64,000 bases of DNA from Clostridia bacterium (GCA_017399965.1 JAFQAP010000011.1:80037-144036); one strand, 5' to 3'; counted from the first letter of the stretch, positions 48,672 to 58,886 are shown. Numbers and translations are program-made. Notes: generated from the letters alone by a model not told the origin.

Positions 48672-49796
48672 ATGAGCGTTAGAATTATACATACAGCGGA
48701 TGTCCATTTGGATTCTCCCTTCACGGCTTTCTCTCCCTCGGGAGCGGAAAAGCGCAGAGAAAACATACGCAAGAGCTTTCTTGCCCTTATAGAAAAAGCA
48801 CGTGAGGAAAGGACACAGCTTTTCCTTATCTCCGGCGATCTGTTTGATACTGAATTCGCAACCCGTGATACGGCTCTTATGCTTAAAAATGCGTTTCTTT
48901 CTTTGCCGGATTGCAAATTCTTTATTTCCCCCGGCAACCACGATCCTTTTACACCGTCTTCGGTATACGCTACCGCGGATTTTCCTCCAAACGTTCACGT
49001 TTTTCGTGAAAGAGAGTGCGTTGAATTGCCCGAACTGGGAGTCCGTGTATTCGGCTACGGATTTACTTCGTCCATTTGCAATGAAAGCACTGTTTTGGGA
49101 TACGAAGTTCCCGATGATGATATGATAAATATTTTGGTTTGCCACGGAGATATGTCGGGTGCTCTTTCAACCAACGGTCCCGTTACCAAAAAGGAAATCG
49201 GCGAAAGCGGTTTTGATTATATCGCTCTCGGTCATATACACAAAACTACGGGAGTTTGCTTTGAAAACGGCGTTTCTTACGCATATCCCGGCTGTCTTTG
49301 CGGCAGAAGCTTTGATGAAACGGGCGTAAAGACCGCACTTTTCGGCGAAATTGAAAAGAAAAACATTACTCTGGATACCGTTTCCGTTGCCTATATGCAG
49401 TACGAAAGCATTGTGTGCGATATTACAGAAACCGTAAGCAGAAGAAACGCCCTTGAAACTATACGAAACGCCGTTTCGGTGTTTCCTGCCGGCACGGTCG
49501 TCCGTGTTACCGCAGAGGGAAATACGGCAGAGGAATATCTGTTTTCTCCCAACGAGCTTGACGGTCAGACCGAGTGCGAGGTTTATATAATCGATAACAC
49601 CCGACCGGTTGTCAGCTTTACCGATATAGAAAGCGAAAACACCCTCCGCGGCGCATTTTATCGAATAATGGAAAAACGTATCGCTTCTGCCAGAAGCGGC
49701 AGCGATGAATACAACACACTGGTAAAAGCGCTTAAATACGGTCTTACGGTGCTTGATGAAAAGAATATTACGGATTTAGGGGAGGATGAAAGATGA
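48672..49796 (+). CDS. DNA repair exonuclease, SbcD/YhaO-like metallophosphoesterase
   Basis: A 374-residue calcineurin-like phosphoesterase with the five metal motifs of the Mre11/SbcD family: HTADVHLDS, SGDLFDTEF, GNHDPF, ILVCHGD and LGHIHKT. The C-terminal half has the capping domain of YhaO. Its 4-base overlap with the AAA partner gene predicts a Mre11-Rad50-like complex that processes DNA ends or hairpins. Confidence 0.88.
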   Translation: MSVRIIHTADVHLDSPFTAFSPSGAEKRRENIRKSFLALIEKAREERTQLFLISGDLFDTEFATRDTALMLKNAFLSLPDCKFFISPGNHDPFTPSSVYATADFPPNVHVFRERECVELPELGVRVFGYGFTSSICNESTVLGYEVPDDDMINILVCHGDMSGALSTNGPVTKKEIGESGFDYIALGHIHKTTGVCFENGVSYAYPGCLCGRSFDETGVKTALFGEIEKKNITLDTVSVAYMQYESIVCDITETVSRRNALETIRNAVSVFPAGTVVRVTAEGNTAEEYLFSPNELDGQTECEVYIIDNTRPVVSFTDIESENTLRGAFYRIMEKRIASARSGSDEYNTLVKALKYGLTVLDEKNITDLGEDER

Positions 49797-52015
49797 ACGC
49801 AGTCGTTATTGAAAAATGTGAAATAGTTTCCTTCGGCTGTATTTCAAATACCGTCATCACCCCCACCGCAGGAATCAACCTGATAACCGCACCAAACGAA
49901 AGCGGAAAGACTACTCTTGCTCATTTCATAAAGTTTGTGTTTTACGGATTTTCAGGGCAGCGTGTTTCCACCGTTTCGGATAACGAAAAAAAGCATTATG
50001 TTCCGTGGAACAATCCCCGCACCGCAGGCGCTGTGGAATTTTCTCTGGGCAACACCAAATATCGCGTTGAAAGAGAATTCTTGGCGGGTAAGGATGTGTG
50101 CACGGTTACGGAAAAACTCACGGGAAAAGAGATTTTAAAGGGTCTTGTGCCCGGCGAATGTTTCTTTGGGGTAAAAGAAGAGATATTTACAAAAACCGCG
50201 TTTTTCCGTCAGCTTTCTTCCCCCGGTAAAAAGGACGATGAACTGGCTGAACAGCTCAGAAACCTTGTCGCTTCCGCAGATGAAACGGTTAGTGCCGCAG
50301 ATGCGTTAAAACGTCTTTCGGACGCCAAGAACCGTCTTCGCAGCCGCGTAAAGGGCGGAGGAATAATACCTGCTTTGGAAGAAAAACGGGAAGAGCTTGA
50401 TAAAACTCTGGGAGATGCAGTTTCTCTTTCCGGTAAATTGGGGAAGGTTGAAGCGGATATAAAGGAAACCGAATCCGCATTGAGCGCCAATAAACAGCTG
50501 AGAACACAGGTAAATGAAGAGCTTGCCGGTATAGAAAAATACGAAGCTTTCTTAAAGTACGAAGAACTTAAGGAGCACGCCCGCAAAGTGACCGAAGCGG
50601 AAACCGAATATAACGAATCCGTGGAATGCTTCGGCGGCAAAGCGCCGGATAAAGATGCGGTTGCAGCTGCTCTTAAGCTTATTTCAAAAAGGAACGCATA
50701 TATCGTAAAAAGAGACGAGCGTAAAACAGCATACGAAAATGCGGAAAAAGATGTGGAAAACGCCCGCAAAGAAAGTCTTTTCGATGGCAGAAACGTTGTT
50801 ACCATCCGCAAAAAAATAAGAGCCATCACTTCCGCAAAGGCGCTTATGGTGTTTCTTGTAACGCTTATGCTTCTTGCGGCGGGAGTAACGGCGGCATTTA
50901 ATTTTACGGAACTCTTTGGCAAGGTAAAGTTTTTGCCTTGGCAGTATGTTATCGTTTTTGCCGCAGCGGCTCTTGTTATCGGAATTATTCTTATAATACT
51001 TAATTCCGCGTCCTCTCATTTTGCCACGAAAAACGGATTTTCGTCTATAATCGAGATGAAATATATGCTTGGTCAGTATCCTGCGGCTCAGCAGGAGATA
51101 GCCGAGCTGGAGCTTAAGGCTTTCAGCGCAAAGACCTTGTTTGAACGGGCCGAGGAAGAATTAAACGCTTTGGACAGAGAAATATTCACTGTTACCGAAG
51201 GTATGCCCGGGGACGCCGAGGATGTGGAAAAACGTGTGGCGGATATCGTCACCGCAACGGAAACGGCACTTAACGCCCGCACAAAGCTTGATACCGTTAA
51301 AGCTGTGCAAGAGGCGGCGTTTGCGGGATGCGACCTTAAGAAAATAAGTGAGCTTGCAGAAAATTCTGCAGAGCCCTTGCACACCCGTGAGGAATTGGAC
51401 AAAGCGCTCCGCTTTTTAAAGGAAGAGGAGGAAAAGCTTTTGAGTATTCTTCGGGAAAGAGAAGGGGAACGGGGCAGAATTATCGGCGCGGGAGGCGATC
51501 CTGCACTTATTCAGGCACAGAGAGATTCCGTTGCAGCCCGTATCCGCTATCTTGAGCAGTCTTACAATGCGGTAAATATTGCCGCAGAAGCTCTTAATGA
51601 AGCTGATAAGTACATGAGAAGCATTGTTTCTCCCGCACTTTCCCGTCTGGCAGGCAAATATATGTCTTCGGTTACAAAGGGAAAATACGACAGAGTTTCC
51701 TTTGATACTTCTCTTATAATGTCTTATGAAACCGATTCGGGAACAAAACATTCCGATTATATGTCTGCAGGTACCAGGGACAGTGCGTATATGTGTCTCC
51801 GTCTTGCTCTTATAGACCTTGTGTTTTCCGAAACCCGTCCTCCTTTGGTGCTTGACGATGCTTTCGTCCGCCTTGACGGGGACAGACTTTTAAATATGCT
51901 TGAGCTTGTAAAAACGGTTTCGGAAAGCGGACAAGTGTTTATCTTTTCCTGCCACGACCGCGAAGAACAGGTTTTGAGTTCGACAGGAACCAAGTATAAC
52001 AGGATAGTGATCTGA
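49793..52015 (+). CDS. YhaN-like AAA/SMC-type ATPase with two TM helices in its middle
   Basis: A 740-residue partner of the SbcD-like nuclease. Walker A is APNESGKTTLAHF near residue 37; the C-terminal signature is YMSAGTRDSAYMCLRLALIDLVF and Walker B is PLVLDDAFVRLD. Between are coiled coils (about 190-335 and 430-600). Two TM helices (about 345-370 and 383-403) stand at the coiled-coil apex where Rad50 has its zinc hook. This matches the YhaN layout rather than SbcC, and places DNA-end processing at the membrane. No CxxC hook was seen. Confidence 0.85.
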   Translation: MNAVVIEKCEIVSFGCISNTVITPTAGINLITAPNESGKTTLAHFIKFVFYGFSGQRVSTVSDNEKKHYVPWNNPRTAGAVEFSLGNTKYRVEREFLAGKDVCTVTEKLTGKEILKGLVPGECFFGVKEEIFTKTAFFRQLSSPGKKDDELAEQLRNLVASADETVSAADALKRLSDAKNRLRSRVKGGGIIPALEEKREELDKTLGDAVSLSGKLGKVEADIKETESALSANKQLRTQVNEELAGIEKYEAFLKYEELKEHARKVTEAETEYNESVECFGGKAPDKDAVAAALKLISKRNAYIVKRDERKTAYENAEKDVENARKESLFDGRNVVTIRKKIRAITSAKALMVFLVTLMLLAAGVTAAFNFTELFGKVKFLPWQYVIVFAAAALVIGIILIILNSASSHFATKNGFSSIIEMKYMLGQYPAAQQEIAELELKAFSAKTLFERAEEELNALDREIFTVTEGMPGDAEDVEKRVADIVTATETALNARTKLDTVKAVQEAAFAGCDLKKISELAENSAEPLHTREELDKALRFLKEEEEKLLSILREREGERGRIIGAGGDPALIQAQRDSVAARIRYLEQSYNAVNIAAEALNEADKYMRSIVSPALSRLAGKYMSSVTKGKYDRVSFDTSLIMSYETDSGTKHSDYMSAGTRDSAYMCLRLALIDLVFSETRPPLVLDDAFVRLDGDRLLNMLELVKTVSESGQVFIFSCHDREEQVLSSTGTKYNRIVI

Positions 52016-54060
52016 TGGATTTCAAAACACCGTTACAATTTATAAAAGGCATAGGCGAAGCACGAAGCAAGTGCTTCGCCAAACTTGGTTTGTACACGGC
52101 AGGCGACCTTGTGTCTTTTTATCCCCGTACTTATCAGTACAGAGGGGAAACAAAGAAGGTCTCCGATACTGTTGACGGTGAAGTATGCTCCCTTATTCTT
52201 ACCGTGGATTCTCCCGTAAAAAGCGGCGGGGGAAAGGTGCAGTATTTAAAGTTTTCCGCAGGGGATGATACGGGCACCGTAAATATAACCTTTTTTAACC
52301 AAAAATGGCTTTTAAAGGTGTTTTCTCAAGGGCGTGCTTTCCGATTTTACGGTAAAGTAACCTTCGGTTTTTACGGAAAAGAAATGGTTTCTCCCGATGT
52401 AGAGCCCATTCTCCACGGAAAAAAATTAAAAGACGTTTTCCCCGTGTATCCTCTCACAAAAGGTTTAACACAAAAAACTGTCGGTTCTGCGGTGAATAAC
52501 GTGCTCCCGCTGGCCGATGAATTAAAAGACGTTCTGCCCGAGGATATACGCAGAAAATATGCACTTCTTTCCGTAAAGGATGCGGTAAAGCTTATCCATT
52601 CTCCCAACAGCAGAGATGATGTAGCAAAGGCGCGCCGCACTCTTGCATTTGAAGAGCTTGTAGTTTTCCAGACAGCACTTCGCATTTCCCGCAGAGGTGT
52701 TTCAAACTCCAAGGGAATAAAAATGACCTTCAGAAACAGCGGTGTAAAATCCTTTTTTGAATCGCTCCCGTATTCTCTTACATCCGCGCAGGAAAGAAGC
52801 GTTAAGGAAATACTGGGGGATATGTGTAAGGACACTCCCATGACCCGCCTTTTGCAAGGGGACGTGGGAAGCGGAAAAACTGCGGTAGCCGCCTCTGCCG
52901 TGTATTTTGCCGCCAAGAACGGATACCAATCCGCCTTTATGGCTCCCACGGAAATACTCGCAGCCCAGCACGCAAAGACTCTTGATAAAATGCTCTCTCC
53001 CTTTGGGATAAGAGTGGGTTTGCTTACAGGCGGACTTACAAAAAAACAAAAGACTGTTTTGCAGGAAAACATAAAAAACGGTGCAGTTGACGTTATCGTG
53101 GGTACAAACGCACTTATACAGGATTCTGTGGAATATCAGGCGTTGGGACTTGTTATAACCGACGAACAGCACCGCTTTGGAGTTATGCAGAGAGCCCGCC
53201 TTACGGAAAAAGGAGGAATGGGGGATATAAAACCTCACATGCTGGTAATGTCCGCTACACCTATTCCCAGAACCTTGTCTCTTATTGTTTACGGCGATCT
53301 TGATATAAGCATCCTTGATGAGCTTCCTCCCGGAAGACAAAAGGTGGATACCTATCTTATCGGAAGCGAAATGCGTGAGCGGGTATTCAGAATGATACGT
53401 TCCCGTATAGACGAGGGAAATCAGGCGTATATAATCTGCCCCTTGGTAGAAGAAAACGAAGAAAGCGACAAACAAAGTGCCGAAGGGTACGCAGAGGCTT
53501 TGCGCAGAGGCAATTTTTCGGATATAAATATAGGAATGCTTCACGGCAGAATGTCGCCTGCAGAAAAGGACGAGGTAATGCGCGGCTTTTCCAAGGGTGA
53601 TATAAAGATACTCGTTTCCACCACGGTGGTGGAGGTGGGTGTGGACGTACCCAACGCAACGGTGATACTTATAGAAAACGCCGAATGCTTCGGGCTGTCC
53701 CAGCTTCATCAGCTCAGGGGACGTGTGGGCAGGGGAAAGGATAAGAGTATATGTGTGCTTTTGTCCGATCACGCTCACGGCAAGACGGAAAGCCGTCTCA
53801 AAATAATGTGCGAAACCAACGATGGATTTAAAATAGCGTCTGCCGACCTTGAGCAAAGAGGACCGGGAGATTTCTTTGGTGAAAAGCAATCCGGCGAGCT
53901 TGTTTTCCGCGTGGCTTCCGTAGCAGATATGAATATGCTGGAGGAAGCGAAAAAGCTTTCCGAAGAACTGTTTGCGGGGGGACGGAACAAGTATCCCGAA
54001 TTATTCGAAAAAGCAGAAATCTTTGCTTCCGGCAACGAAAGAGGTAATAAGATCAGTTAA
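52015..54060 (+). CDS. recG: ATP-dependent DNA helicase RecG
   Basis: RecG reverses stalled replication forks and remodels Holliday junctions and R-loops. The N-terminal wedge OB-fold domain (about 60-150) is followed by superfamily 2 motifs: RLLQGDVGSGKTAVA (I), MAPTEILAAQH (Ia), TDEQHRFGV (II, DEQH), MSATPIPRTLSL (III) and TTVVEVGVDVPNATVI then QLHQLRGRVGRGKDKS (V, VI). It has 681 residues. Its ATG overlaps the YhaN stop (TGATG) and its stop overlaps the dusB ATG (TAATG). Confidence 0.97.
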   Translation: MDFKTPLQFIKGIGEARSKCFAKLGLYTAGDLVSFYPRTYQYRGETKKVSDTVDGEVCSLILTVDSPVKSGGGKVQYLKFSAGDDTGTVNITFFNQKWLLKVFSQGRAFRFYGKVTFGFYGKEMVSPDVEPILHGKKLKDVFPVYPLTKGLTQKTVGSAVNNVLPLADELKDVLPEDIRRKYALLSVKDAVKLIHSPNSRDDVAKARRTLAFEELVVFQTALRISRRGVSNSKGIKMTFRNSGVKSFFESLPYSLTSAQERSVKEILGDMCKDTPMTRLLQGDVGSGKTAVAASAVYFAAKNGYQSAFMAPTEILAAQHAKTLDKMLSPFGIRVGLLTGGLTKKQKTVLQENIKNGAVDVIVGTNALIQDSVEYQALGLVITDEQHRFGVMQRARLTEKGGMGDIKPHMLVMSATPIPRTLSLIVYGDLDISILDELPPGRQKVDTYLIGSEMRERVFRMIRSRIDEGNQAYIICPLVEENEESDKQSAEGYAEALRRGNFSDINIGMLHGRMSPAEKDEVMRGFSKGDIKILVSTTVVEVGVDVPNATVILIENAECFGLSQLHQLRGRVGRGKDKSICVLLSDHAHGKTESRLKIMCETNDGFKIASADLEQRGPGDFFGEKQSGELVFRVASVADMNMLEEAKKLSEELFAGGRNKYPELFEKAEIFASGNERGNKIS

Positions 54061-55016
54061 TGAAAATAAATAATTACAATTTCAGATACGGTCTTTTCCT
54101 TGCGCCGATGGCAGGAGTTACCGACCGTGCATACCGCGCTCTTTGCGTGCGTTACGGTGCAGAGCTGGTTACCACCGAGCTGGTTTCCGCAAAGGCGGTT
54201 ACAATGGGGGATGAACGGACCTTCAGGCTTGCTTCCCTTACGGAAGACGAGCATCCTGCGGCAATACAGATATTCGGTTCGGATCCTATGGTAATGGGGG
54301 AAGCGGCATACAGGCTTATGAAGCTTTCGCCGGAAATGATAGATATAAATATGGGTTGTCCCGTACCGAAGATTGTCCGCAACGGAGAGGGCTGTGCATT
54401 GATGCAAGATGTGGAAAAGGCAGGCAAAATCGTAGAAAACGTAGTTAAGAGCGTGTCTGTGCCCGTTACAGTCAAAATGCGTATAGGAATGGATGAAAAC
54501 AGCCTTAACGCACCTCTGCTTGCAAAGGTGTGCGAGCAGGCGGGTGCTTCCATGATAACCGTTCACGGCAGAACGAGAAACAAAATGTATTCGGGCTTTT
54601 CCGATTGCAGTGAGATACGCAAGGTAAAAAGCGCTGTTTCCGTTCCCGTCATAGCTTCCGGTGACGTAGGTCTTACTCTTAAAGGAGATGAAGCCTATTC
54701 TCTTACCGGTGCAGACGGACTTGCCGTAGGCAGAGCCGCTATGGGCGCACCTTGGATATTTGCGTATCTCAAGGATGATATAGACGGAGTGCCCCGCCGT
54801 GTTATTTCGGACGGAGAAAAGCTTTCCGTAATAAAAGAGCATATAGACAGACTGTTATTCTACGAAGGTGAACGAGCGCTTTGCCAAATGCGTACCCATC
54901 TTGCCTGGTATACCAAGGGCCTTAAAGGAAGCGCCGCTTTGCGCAGAAATATCAATACCGCTGTTACCAAAGATGATTTTTATACCCTTGCCGAAAGTAT
55001 TTTTGCGAAGTGTTGA
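54060..55016 (+). CDS. dusB: tRNA-dihydrouridine synthase DusB
   Basis: A 318-residue FMN-dependent TIM-barrel enzyme that reduces uridines in the D-loop of tRNA. LAPMAGVTDRAYR (FMN site), INMGCPVPKIVRNGEGCALM (catalytic Cys region), VTVKMRIGMDE and VHGRTRNKMYSG are diagnostic, and the C-terminal helical domain RTHLAWYTKGLKGSAALR contacts tRNA. Assigned to DusB by similarity of the N-terminus; other Dus paralogues are possible. Last gene of the pgeF operon. Confidence 0.92.
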   Translation: MKINNYNFRYGLFLAPMAGVTDRAYRALCVRYGAELVTTELVSAKAVTMGDERTFRLASLTEDEHPAAIQIFGSDPMVMGEAAYRLMKLSPEMIDINMGCPVPKIVRNGEGCALMQDVEKAGKIVENVVKSVSVPVTVKMRIGMDENSLNAPLLAKVCEQAGASMITVHGRTRNKMYSGFSDCSEIRKVKSAVSVPVIASGDVGLTLKGDEAYSLTGADGLAVGRAAMGAPWIFAYLKDDIDGVPRRVISDGEKLSVIKEHIDRLLFYEGERALCQMRTHLAWYTKGLKGSAALRRNINTAVTKDDFYTLAESIFAKC

Positions 55017-55098
55017 CATAACATTCGGCATATTACACTACATTACTTTTTAACCTTTGTGCAGACTGCTAAAATGCTTTTTGCAATGGTGAAAATTG

Positions 55099-55127
55099 TT
55101 GACAAATAATGAATAAACCGTTAAAAT
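55099..55127 (+). promoter_or_regulatory. SigA-type promoter of the NCS2 permease gene
   Basis: TTGACA (55099-55104), 17-base spacer, TAAAAT (55122-55127), giving a leader of about 63 bases. Confidence 0.88.
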
Positions 55128-55196
55128 ACCGTTATGGGTGTTCATACGCTCGGGCGGTATTTTTTATACGCCTAAAATTAATTCAGGAGGTCTTTT

Positions 55197-56621
55197 ATGG
55201 ACAAGTTCTTCAAAATCTCTGAACGCGGTTCAAACGTTAAAACAGAGATAATTGCAGGTCTTACTACCTTCTTTGCAATGGCATACATTGTAGTTACCAA
55301 CCCCAACCAGGTAGTAGGATTTACCTTCGGCGGCGCTTACGATACCATATGGAACGCTGTTTATATTGCATCCATACTCGTAGCAGTTGTCGGTACTCTG
55401 CTTTATGCACTCTACGCAAAACTTCCTTATGCACAGGCGTGCGGAATGGGACTTAACTCATTCTTCTTCGTATCCTTTATTCTTCCCGCTCTTCTTTCCG
55501 AAGGGGATCCTATAAAGGGTTATCAGGAAGGTCTTTTCGTTATTCTTCTTTCCGGTCTTGTATTCCTCATTCTTTCTGTAACCGGCGCAAGAGAATATAT
55601 TGCAAAGGCTCTGCCCGATTGTCTTAAAAAGGCTATACCTGCAGGTATAGGTCTGTTTATTGCCTTTATCGGCTTCAAGAACGTCGGCATTATTCAGGCA
55701 AACCAGTACACCTTCGTTCAGCTTTTTGATTTCCACGGCGCTATGTACAACGAAGCAGGCGAATTCCTCGGCGCTTTCGAAGCGTGGAAGGTTATGGCAC
55801 CCGTTGTTCTCGCTCTTCTCGGCTTGTTCCTTATAGCTGTTCTTGATAAAAAGAAGGTTAAGGGTTCCGTTATTATTACCATAGTTGCCGTTACCGTTCT
55901 TTACTATCTCACCACCTGGACCGCTCCCTCCTTTGATCTTGGCAAGATCGGTCAGTCCTTCAAGGATTTCGGCGAAATCGGTATTATCGGCGCATTCAAG
56001 GGTTATACCATCTTCTCCGGCGGCGCAAGCGCAATTATAAACGCAATCGTTCTCGTTGTTACCTTTACTCTCGTAGATATGTTCGATACTATCGGCACTC
56101 TTTACGGTACCGCTTCCCAGGCAAATATGCTTGACGAAAACGGCGACCCTATCGACGTTAACAAGGCTATGGCTTGCGACTCTGTCGCAACCTGCGCAGG
56201 TGCAGTATTCGGCACCTCTACCTGTACCACCTTCGTTGAATCCGCAGCAGGCGTTGCAGCAGGCGGCAGAACCGGTCTTACTTCTCTTGTAACCGCAATC
56301 TGCTTCTTCGTATGCTTATTCCTTTCTCCTCTTGCTGCTATCGTTCCCGCATGTGCAACCGCACCCGCTCTTATCTACGTCGGCGTTCTTATGCTTAAGA
56401 ACTTCGCAAAGGTAGATATGGACGATATCGCATCCGCAGTTCCCGCATTTATGGCACTCATTATGATGCCTCTTACTTACTCTATCTCCAACGGTATCGC
56501 AGTAGGCGCTATCTCCTACGTTCTTATCCGTCTCTTCACCGGTAAGTTCACCAAGAAGGATATAGTTGTTACCATCATCGGCATCCTCTTTATTGCGAGA
56601 TTCTTCCTTGTAACGATGTAA
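55197..56621 (+). CDS. NCS2-family purine permease (AdeP/PbuG-like)
   Basis: A 474-residue transporter with about 14 hydrophobic segments. TEIIAGLTTFFAMAYIVVTNPNQV is the conserved N-terminal block of the hypoxanthine/guanine/adenine branch (COG2252), LGLNSFF-like GMGLNSFFFV, FVDMFDTIGT-like LVDMFDTIGTLYG and CAGAVFGTSTCTTFVESAAGVAAGGRTGLTSL are the later family blocks. Proton-coupled uptake of purine bases is the expected role; the exact base is not predictable. The leader holds no purine aptamer that I can recognise. Codons are strongly optimised, suggesting high expression. Confidence 0.9.
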   Translation: MDKFFKISERGSNVKTEIIAGLTTFFAMAYIVVTNPNQVVGFTFGGAYDTIWNAVYIASILVAVVGTLLYALYAKLPYAQACGMGLNSFFFVSFILPALLSEGDPIKGYQEGLFVILLSGLVFLILSVTGAREYIAKALPDCLKKAIPAGIGLFIAFIGFKNVGIIQANQYTFVQLFDFHGAMYNEAGEFLGAFEAWKVMAPVVLALLGLFLIAVLDKKKVKGSVIITIVAVTVLYYLTTWTAPSFDLGKIGQSFKDFGEIGIIGAFKGYTIFSGGASAIINAIVLVVTFTLVDMFDTIGTLYGTASQANMLDENGDPIDVNKAMACDSVATCAGAVFGTSTCTTFVESAAGVAAGGRTGLTSLVTAICFFVCLFLSPLAAIVPACATAPALIYVGVLMLKNFAKVDMDDIASAVPAFMALIMMPLTYSISNGIAVGAISYVLIRLFTGKFTKKDIVVTIIGILFIARFFLVTM

Positions 56622-56633
56622 AACCGTTTTTTC

Positions 56634-56675
56634 ATATCCCGTTTGGTGAAAAAATCCCAAACGGGATATTTTTTT
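56634..56675 (+). terminator. Intrinsic terminator of the NCS2 gene
   Basis: ATATCCCGTTTGG (56634-56646) and CCAAACGGGATAT (56657-56669), a 13-bp perfect stem, followed by a run of T. Confidence 0.95.
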
Positions 56676-56676
56676 G

Positions 56677-56705
56677 TTTACTTTTGGCTTTATTTTTGGT
56701 ATAAT
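56677..56705 (+). promoter_or_regulatory. Probable promoter of tex
   Basis: TTTACT (56677-56682), 17-base spacer, TATAAT (56700-56705), just after the NCS2 terminator. Confidence 0.7.
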
Positions 56706-56735
56706 ATACCTATCAATTCCAAAGGGGAAAATCAA

Positions 56736-58886
56736 ATGGATATTATTGCAAGAATAGCCGAAGAGCTCCGCATAAAAGCAACTCAGGCGGAGGCGGCTGT
56801 AAAGCTTATTGACGAAGGAAACACCATTCCTTTCATAGCCCGTTACCGCAAGGAAGCCACCGGCTCTCTTGACGATACCGTGCTTCGCGATCTTGACGAA
56901 AAGCTCCGTGCATACCGCGCAGTAGAGCAGCGTAGAGAAGAGGTCCGCCGTCTTATAACCGAGCAGGAGAAAATGACGGATGAAATAAACGCAGCTTTGG
57001 ATAAAGCAGTGACTGTTGCGGAAATAGACGATATTTACCGTCCTTACCGCCCCAAGCGCAAGACCCGCGCTTCTGTTGCGGCAGATGCAGGTCTTACACC
57101 TCTTTCCGAGCTTATGCTGGCGCAGGAAAAGGACACGGATATCGTTTTAGAGGCAGAAAAATATCTTAATCCCGAAAAGAAAATAAACACCGCAGAAGAT
57201 GCGCTTCACGGTGCTATGGATATTATAGCAGAGAGTGTTTCGGATAACGCTTCCTTCCGTAAATGGATTCGTGAATATACTATGAAAAACGGCTCCCTCG
57301 CCACCAAGGCAAAGACAGAGGAAGACAGCGTTTACCGTATGTATTATGACAGAAGCGAACCTTTAAAAAAGCTGGTTTCCCACCGTATTCTTGCTATCGA
57401 CCGCGGGGAAAAGGAAGGCTTCCTTTCCGTAAAGGTAGATGTGGATAAGGATTATATCGAGGGATATCTTATTGGACAGACCGTTTCCAAGCAGATCTGC
57501 TCATCCACACAGTATGTGAAAGACGCCGTTATAGACGGTTACGAAAGACTTATTGCACCCTCTATTCAGAACGAGGTAAGAAACGATATAACCGCATCCG
57601 CACAGGAGCAGGCAATAAAGGTGTTCGGCGAAAACCTGCGCAATCTTTTGATGCAGGCACCCGTAAAAGGTAAGGTAGTAATGGGCTTTGACCCTGCATA
57701 CAGAACCGGCTGTAAAATAGCTGTTGTCGGCGAAAACGGCGAGGTTCTGGATACCACCGTGGTATATCCCACACCTCCTCAAAACCGTACCGAGGATGCA
57801 GAGCGTGTTCTTACCGCATTGGTAAAGAAATACGGCGTGGATATCATCTCTATCGGTAACGGTACAGCAAGCAAGGAAAGCGAAATTTTCGTTTCCTCGC
57901 TCCTTCCCAAACTTAACCGTCCCGTAAGCTATATAATGACAAATGAAGCAGGAGCTTCCGTATATTCCGCTTCCAAGCTGGGCGCAGAAGAATTCCCTCA
58001 GTTTGACGTTTCCCTGCGCAGCGCCGTATCTATTGCCCGCCGTGTGCAGGATCCCTTGGCAGAGCTTGTAAAGATAGATCCCAAGGCTATCGGTGTGGGA
58101 CAGTATCAGCACGATATGAACCCCAAGGAGCTTTCCGCTTCTCTTGACGGTGTAGTGGAAGATGCTGTTTCTTCCGTGGGTGTAGACCTTAACTCCGCTT
58201 CTGTTTCGCTTCTTTCCCGTGTGGCAGGAATATCCTCCAAGACCGCGAAGGCCATTTACGATTACAGAAACGAAAACCGCCTGTTTACTTCCCGTGAGGA
58301 ATTGAAAAAGGTAAAGGGAATAGGTGATAAAGCATTTACCCAGTGCGCCGGTTTTTTGCGTGTTTCCGAAAGCGCAGAAGTGCTGGATAACACCGCCGTT
58401 CACCCCGAAAGCTATGAATCTGCCCGTGTGCTTCTTAAGAAGCTGGGCTACAGCGAGCAGGATGTAAGAGAGCGCAAGCTTGAGGATATTAAAGCAAAGG
58501 CTAACCTTGTAGGGCTGGATTCGTTGGCAGAGTCTATCGGCGTAGGTGTACCTACGCTTACCGATATGATGAACGAGCTTACCAAGCCGGGACGCGACCC
58601 TCGTGATGAATTGCCCAAGCCTATCCTTCGTACCGACGCTATGGATATTTCTTCCCTTAAGCCCGGTATGGAATTTGTGGGCACGGTGCGCAACGTTGCG
58701 GATTTCGGCGCGTTTGTGGACATCGGCGTGCATCAGGACGGTCTTGTTCATATCTCGAAACTTGCGAAAGGCTTTGTGCGCAGAGCACAGGATGCCACCA
58801 AGGTAGGCGAGATAATCAAGGTCCGTGTTATCGAGGTCGATGTTGCCAAAAAGCGTATTTCCTTAGAACGTGTTTTTGAAAAATAA
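56736..58886 (+). CDS. tex: Tex family RNA-binding transcription accessory protein
   Basis: A 716-residue, Spt6-like protein that binds nucleic acid and is linked to transcription and 30S-ribosome-related RNA processing. N-terminal helical block (IPFIARYRKEATGSLDD, EQRREEVRRLI), YqgF/RNase H-like domain (MGFDPAYRTGCKIAVVGENG), helix-hairpin-helix motifs (NSASVSLLSRVAGISSKTAK and LKKVKGIGDKAFTQCAGFLRV) and a C-terminal S1 domain (GMEFVGTVRNVADFGAFVDIG ... DGLVHISKLA). ATG 56736 follows AAAGGGG by eight bases; a frame extending upstream runs through the NCS2 terminator and is not coding. Confidence 0.95.
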   Translation: MDIIARIAEELRIKATQAEAAVKLIDEGNTIPFIARYRKEATGSLDDTVLRDLDEKLRAYRAVEQRREEVRRLITEQEKMTDEINAALDKAVTVAEIDDIYRPYRPKRKTRASVAADAGLTPLSELMLAQEKDTDIVLEAEKYLNPEKKINTAEDALHGAMDIIAESVSDNASFRKWIREYTMKNGSLATKAKTEEDSVYRMYYDRSEPLKKLVSHRILAIDRGEKEGFLSVKVDVDKDYIEGYLIGQTVSKQICSSTQYVKDAVIDGYERLIAPSIQNEVRNDITASAQEQAIKVFGENLRNLLMQAPVKGKVVMGFDPAYRTGCKIAVVGENGEVLDTTVVYPTPPQNRTEDAERVLTALVKKYGVDIISIGNGTASKESEIFVSSLLPKLNRPVSYIMTNEAGASVYSASKLGAEEFPQFDVSLRSAVSIARRVQDPLAELVKIDPKAIGVGQYQHDMNPKELSASLDGVVEDAVSSVGVDLNSASVSLLSRVAGISSKTAKAIYDYRNENRLFTSREELKKVKGIGDKAFTQCAGFLRVSESAEVLDNTAVHPESYESARVLLKKLGYSEQDVRERKLEDIKAKANLVGLDSLAESIGVGVPTLTDMMNELTKPGRDPRDELPKPILRTDAMDISSLKPGMEFVGTVRNVADFGAFVDIGVHQDGLVHISKLAKGFVRRAQDATKVGEIIKVRVIEVDVAKKRISLERVFEK

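Noticed and set aside
55128..55196. Purine riboswitch or attenuator in the NCS2 leader
   Set aside because: The conserved purine aptamer core is absent. An AATACCG/CGGTATT stem exists, but its left arm lies in the -10 and start region, so it would not be fully transcribed.
57501..58751. A 416-codon minus-strand open frame over tex
   Set aside because: Same effect of codon bias; no start signal or domain.
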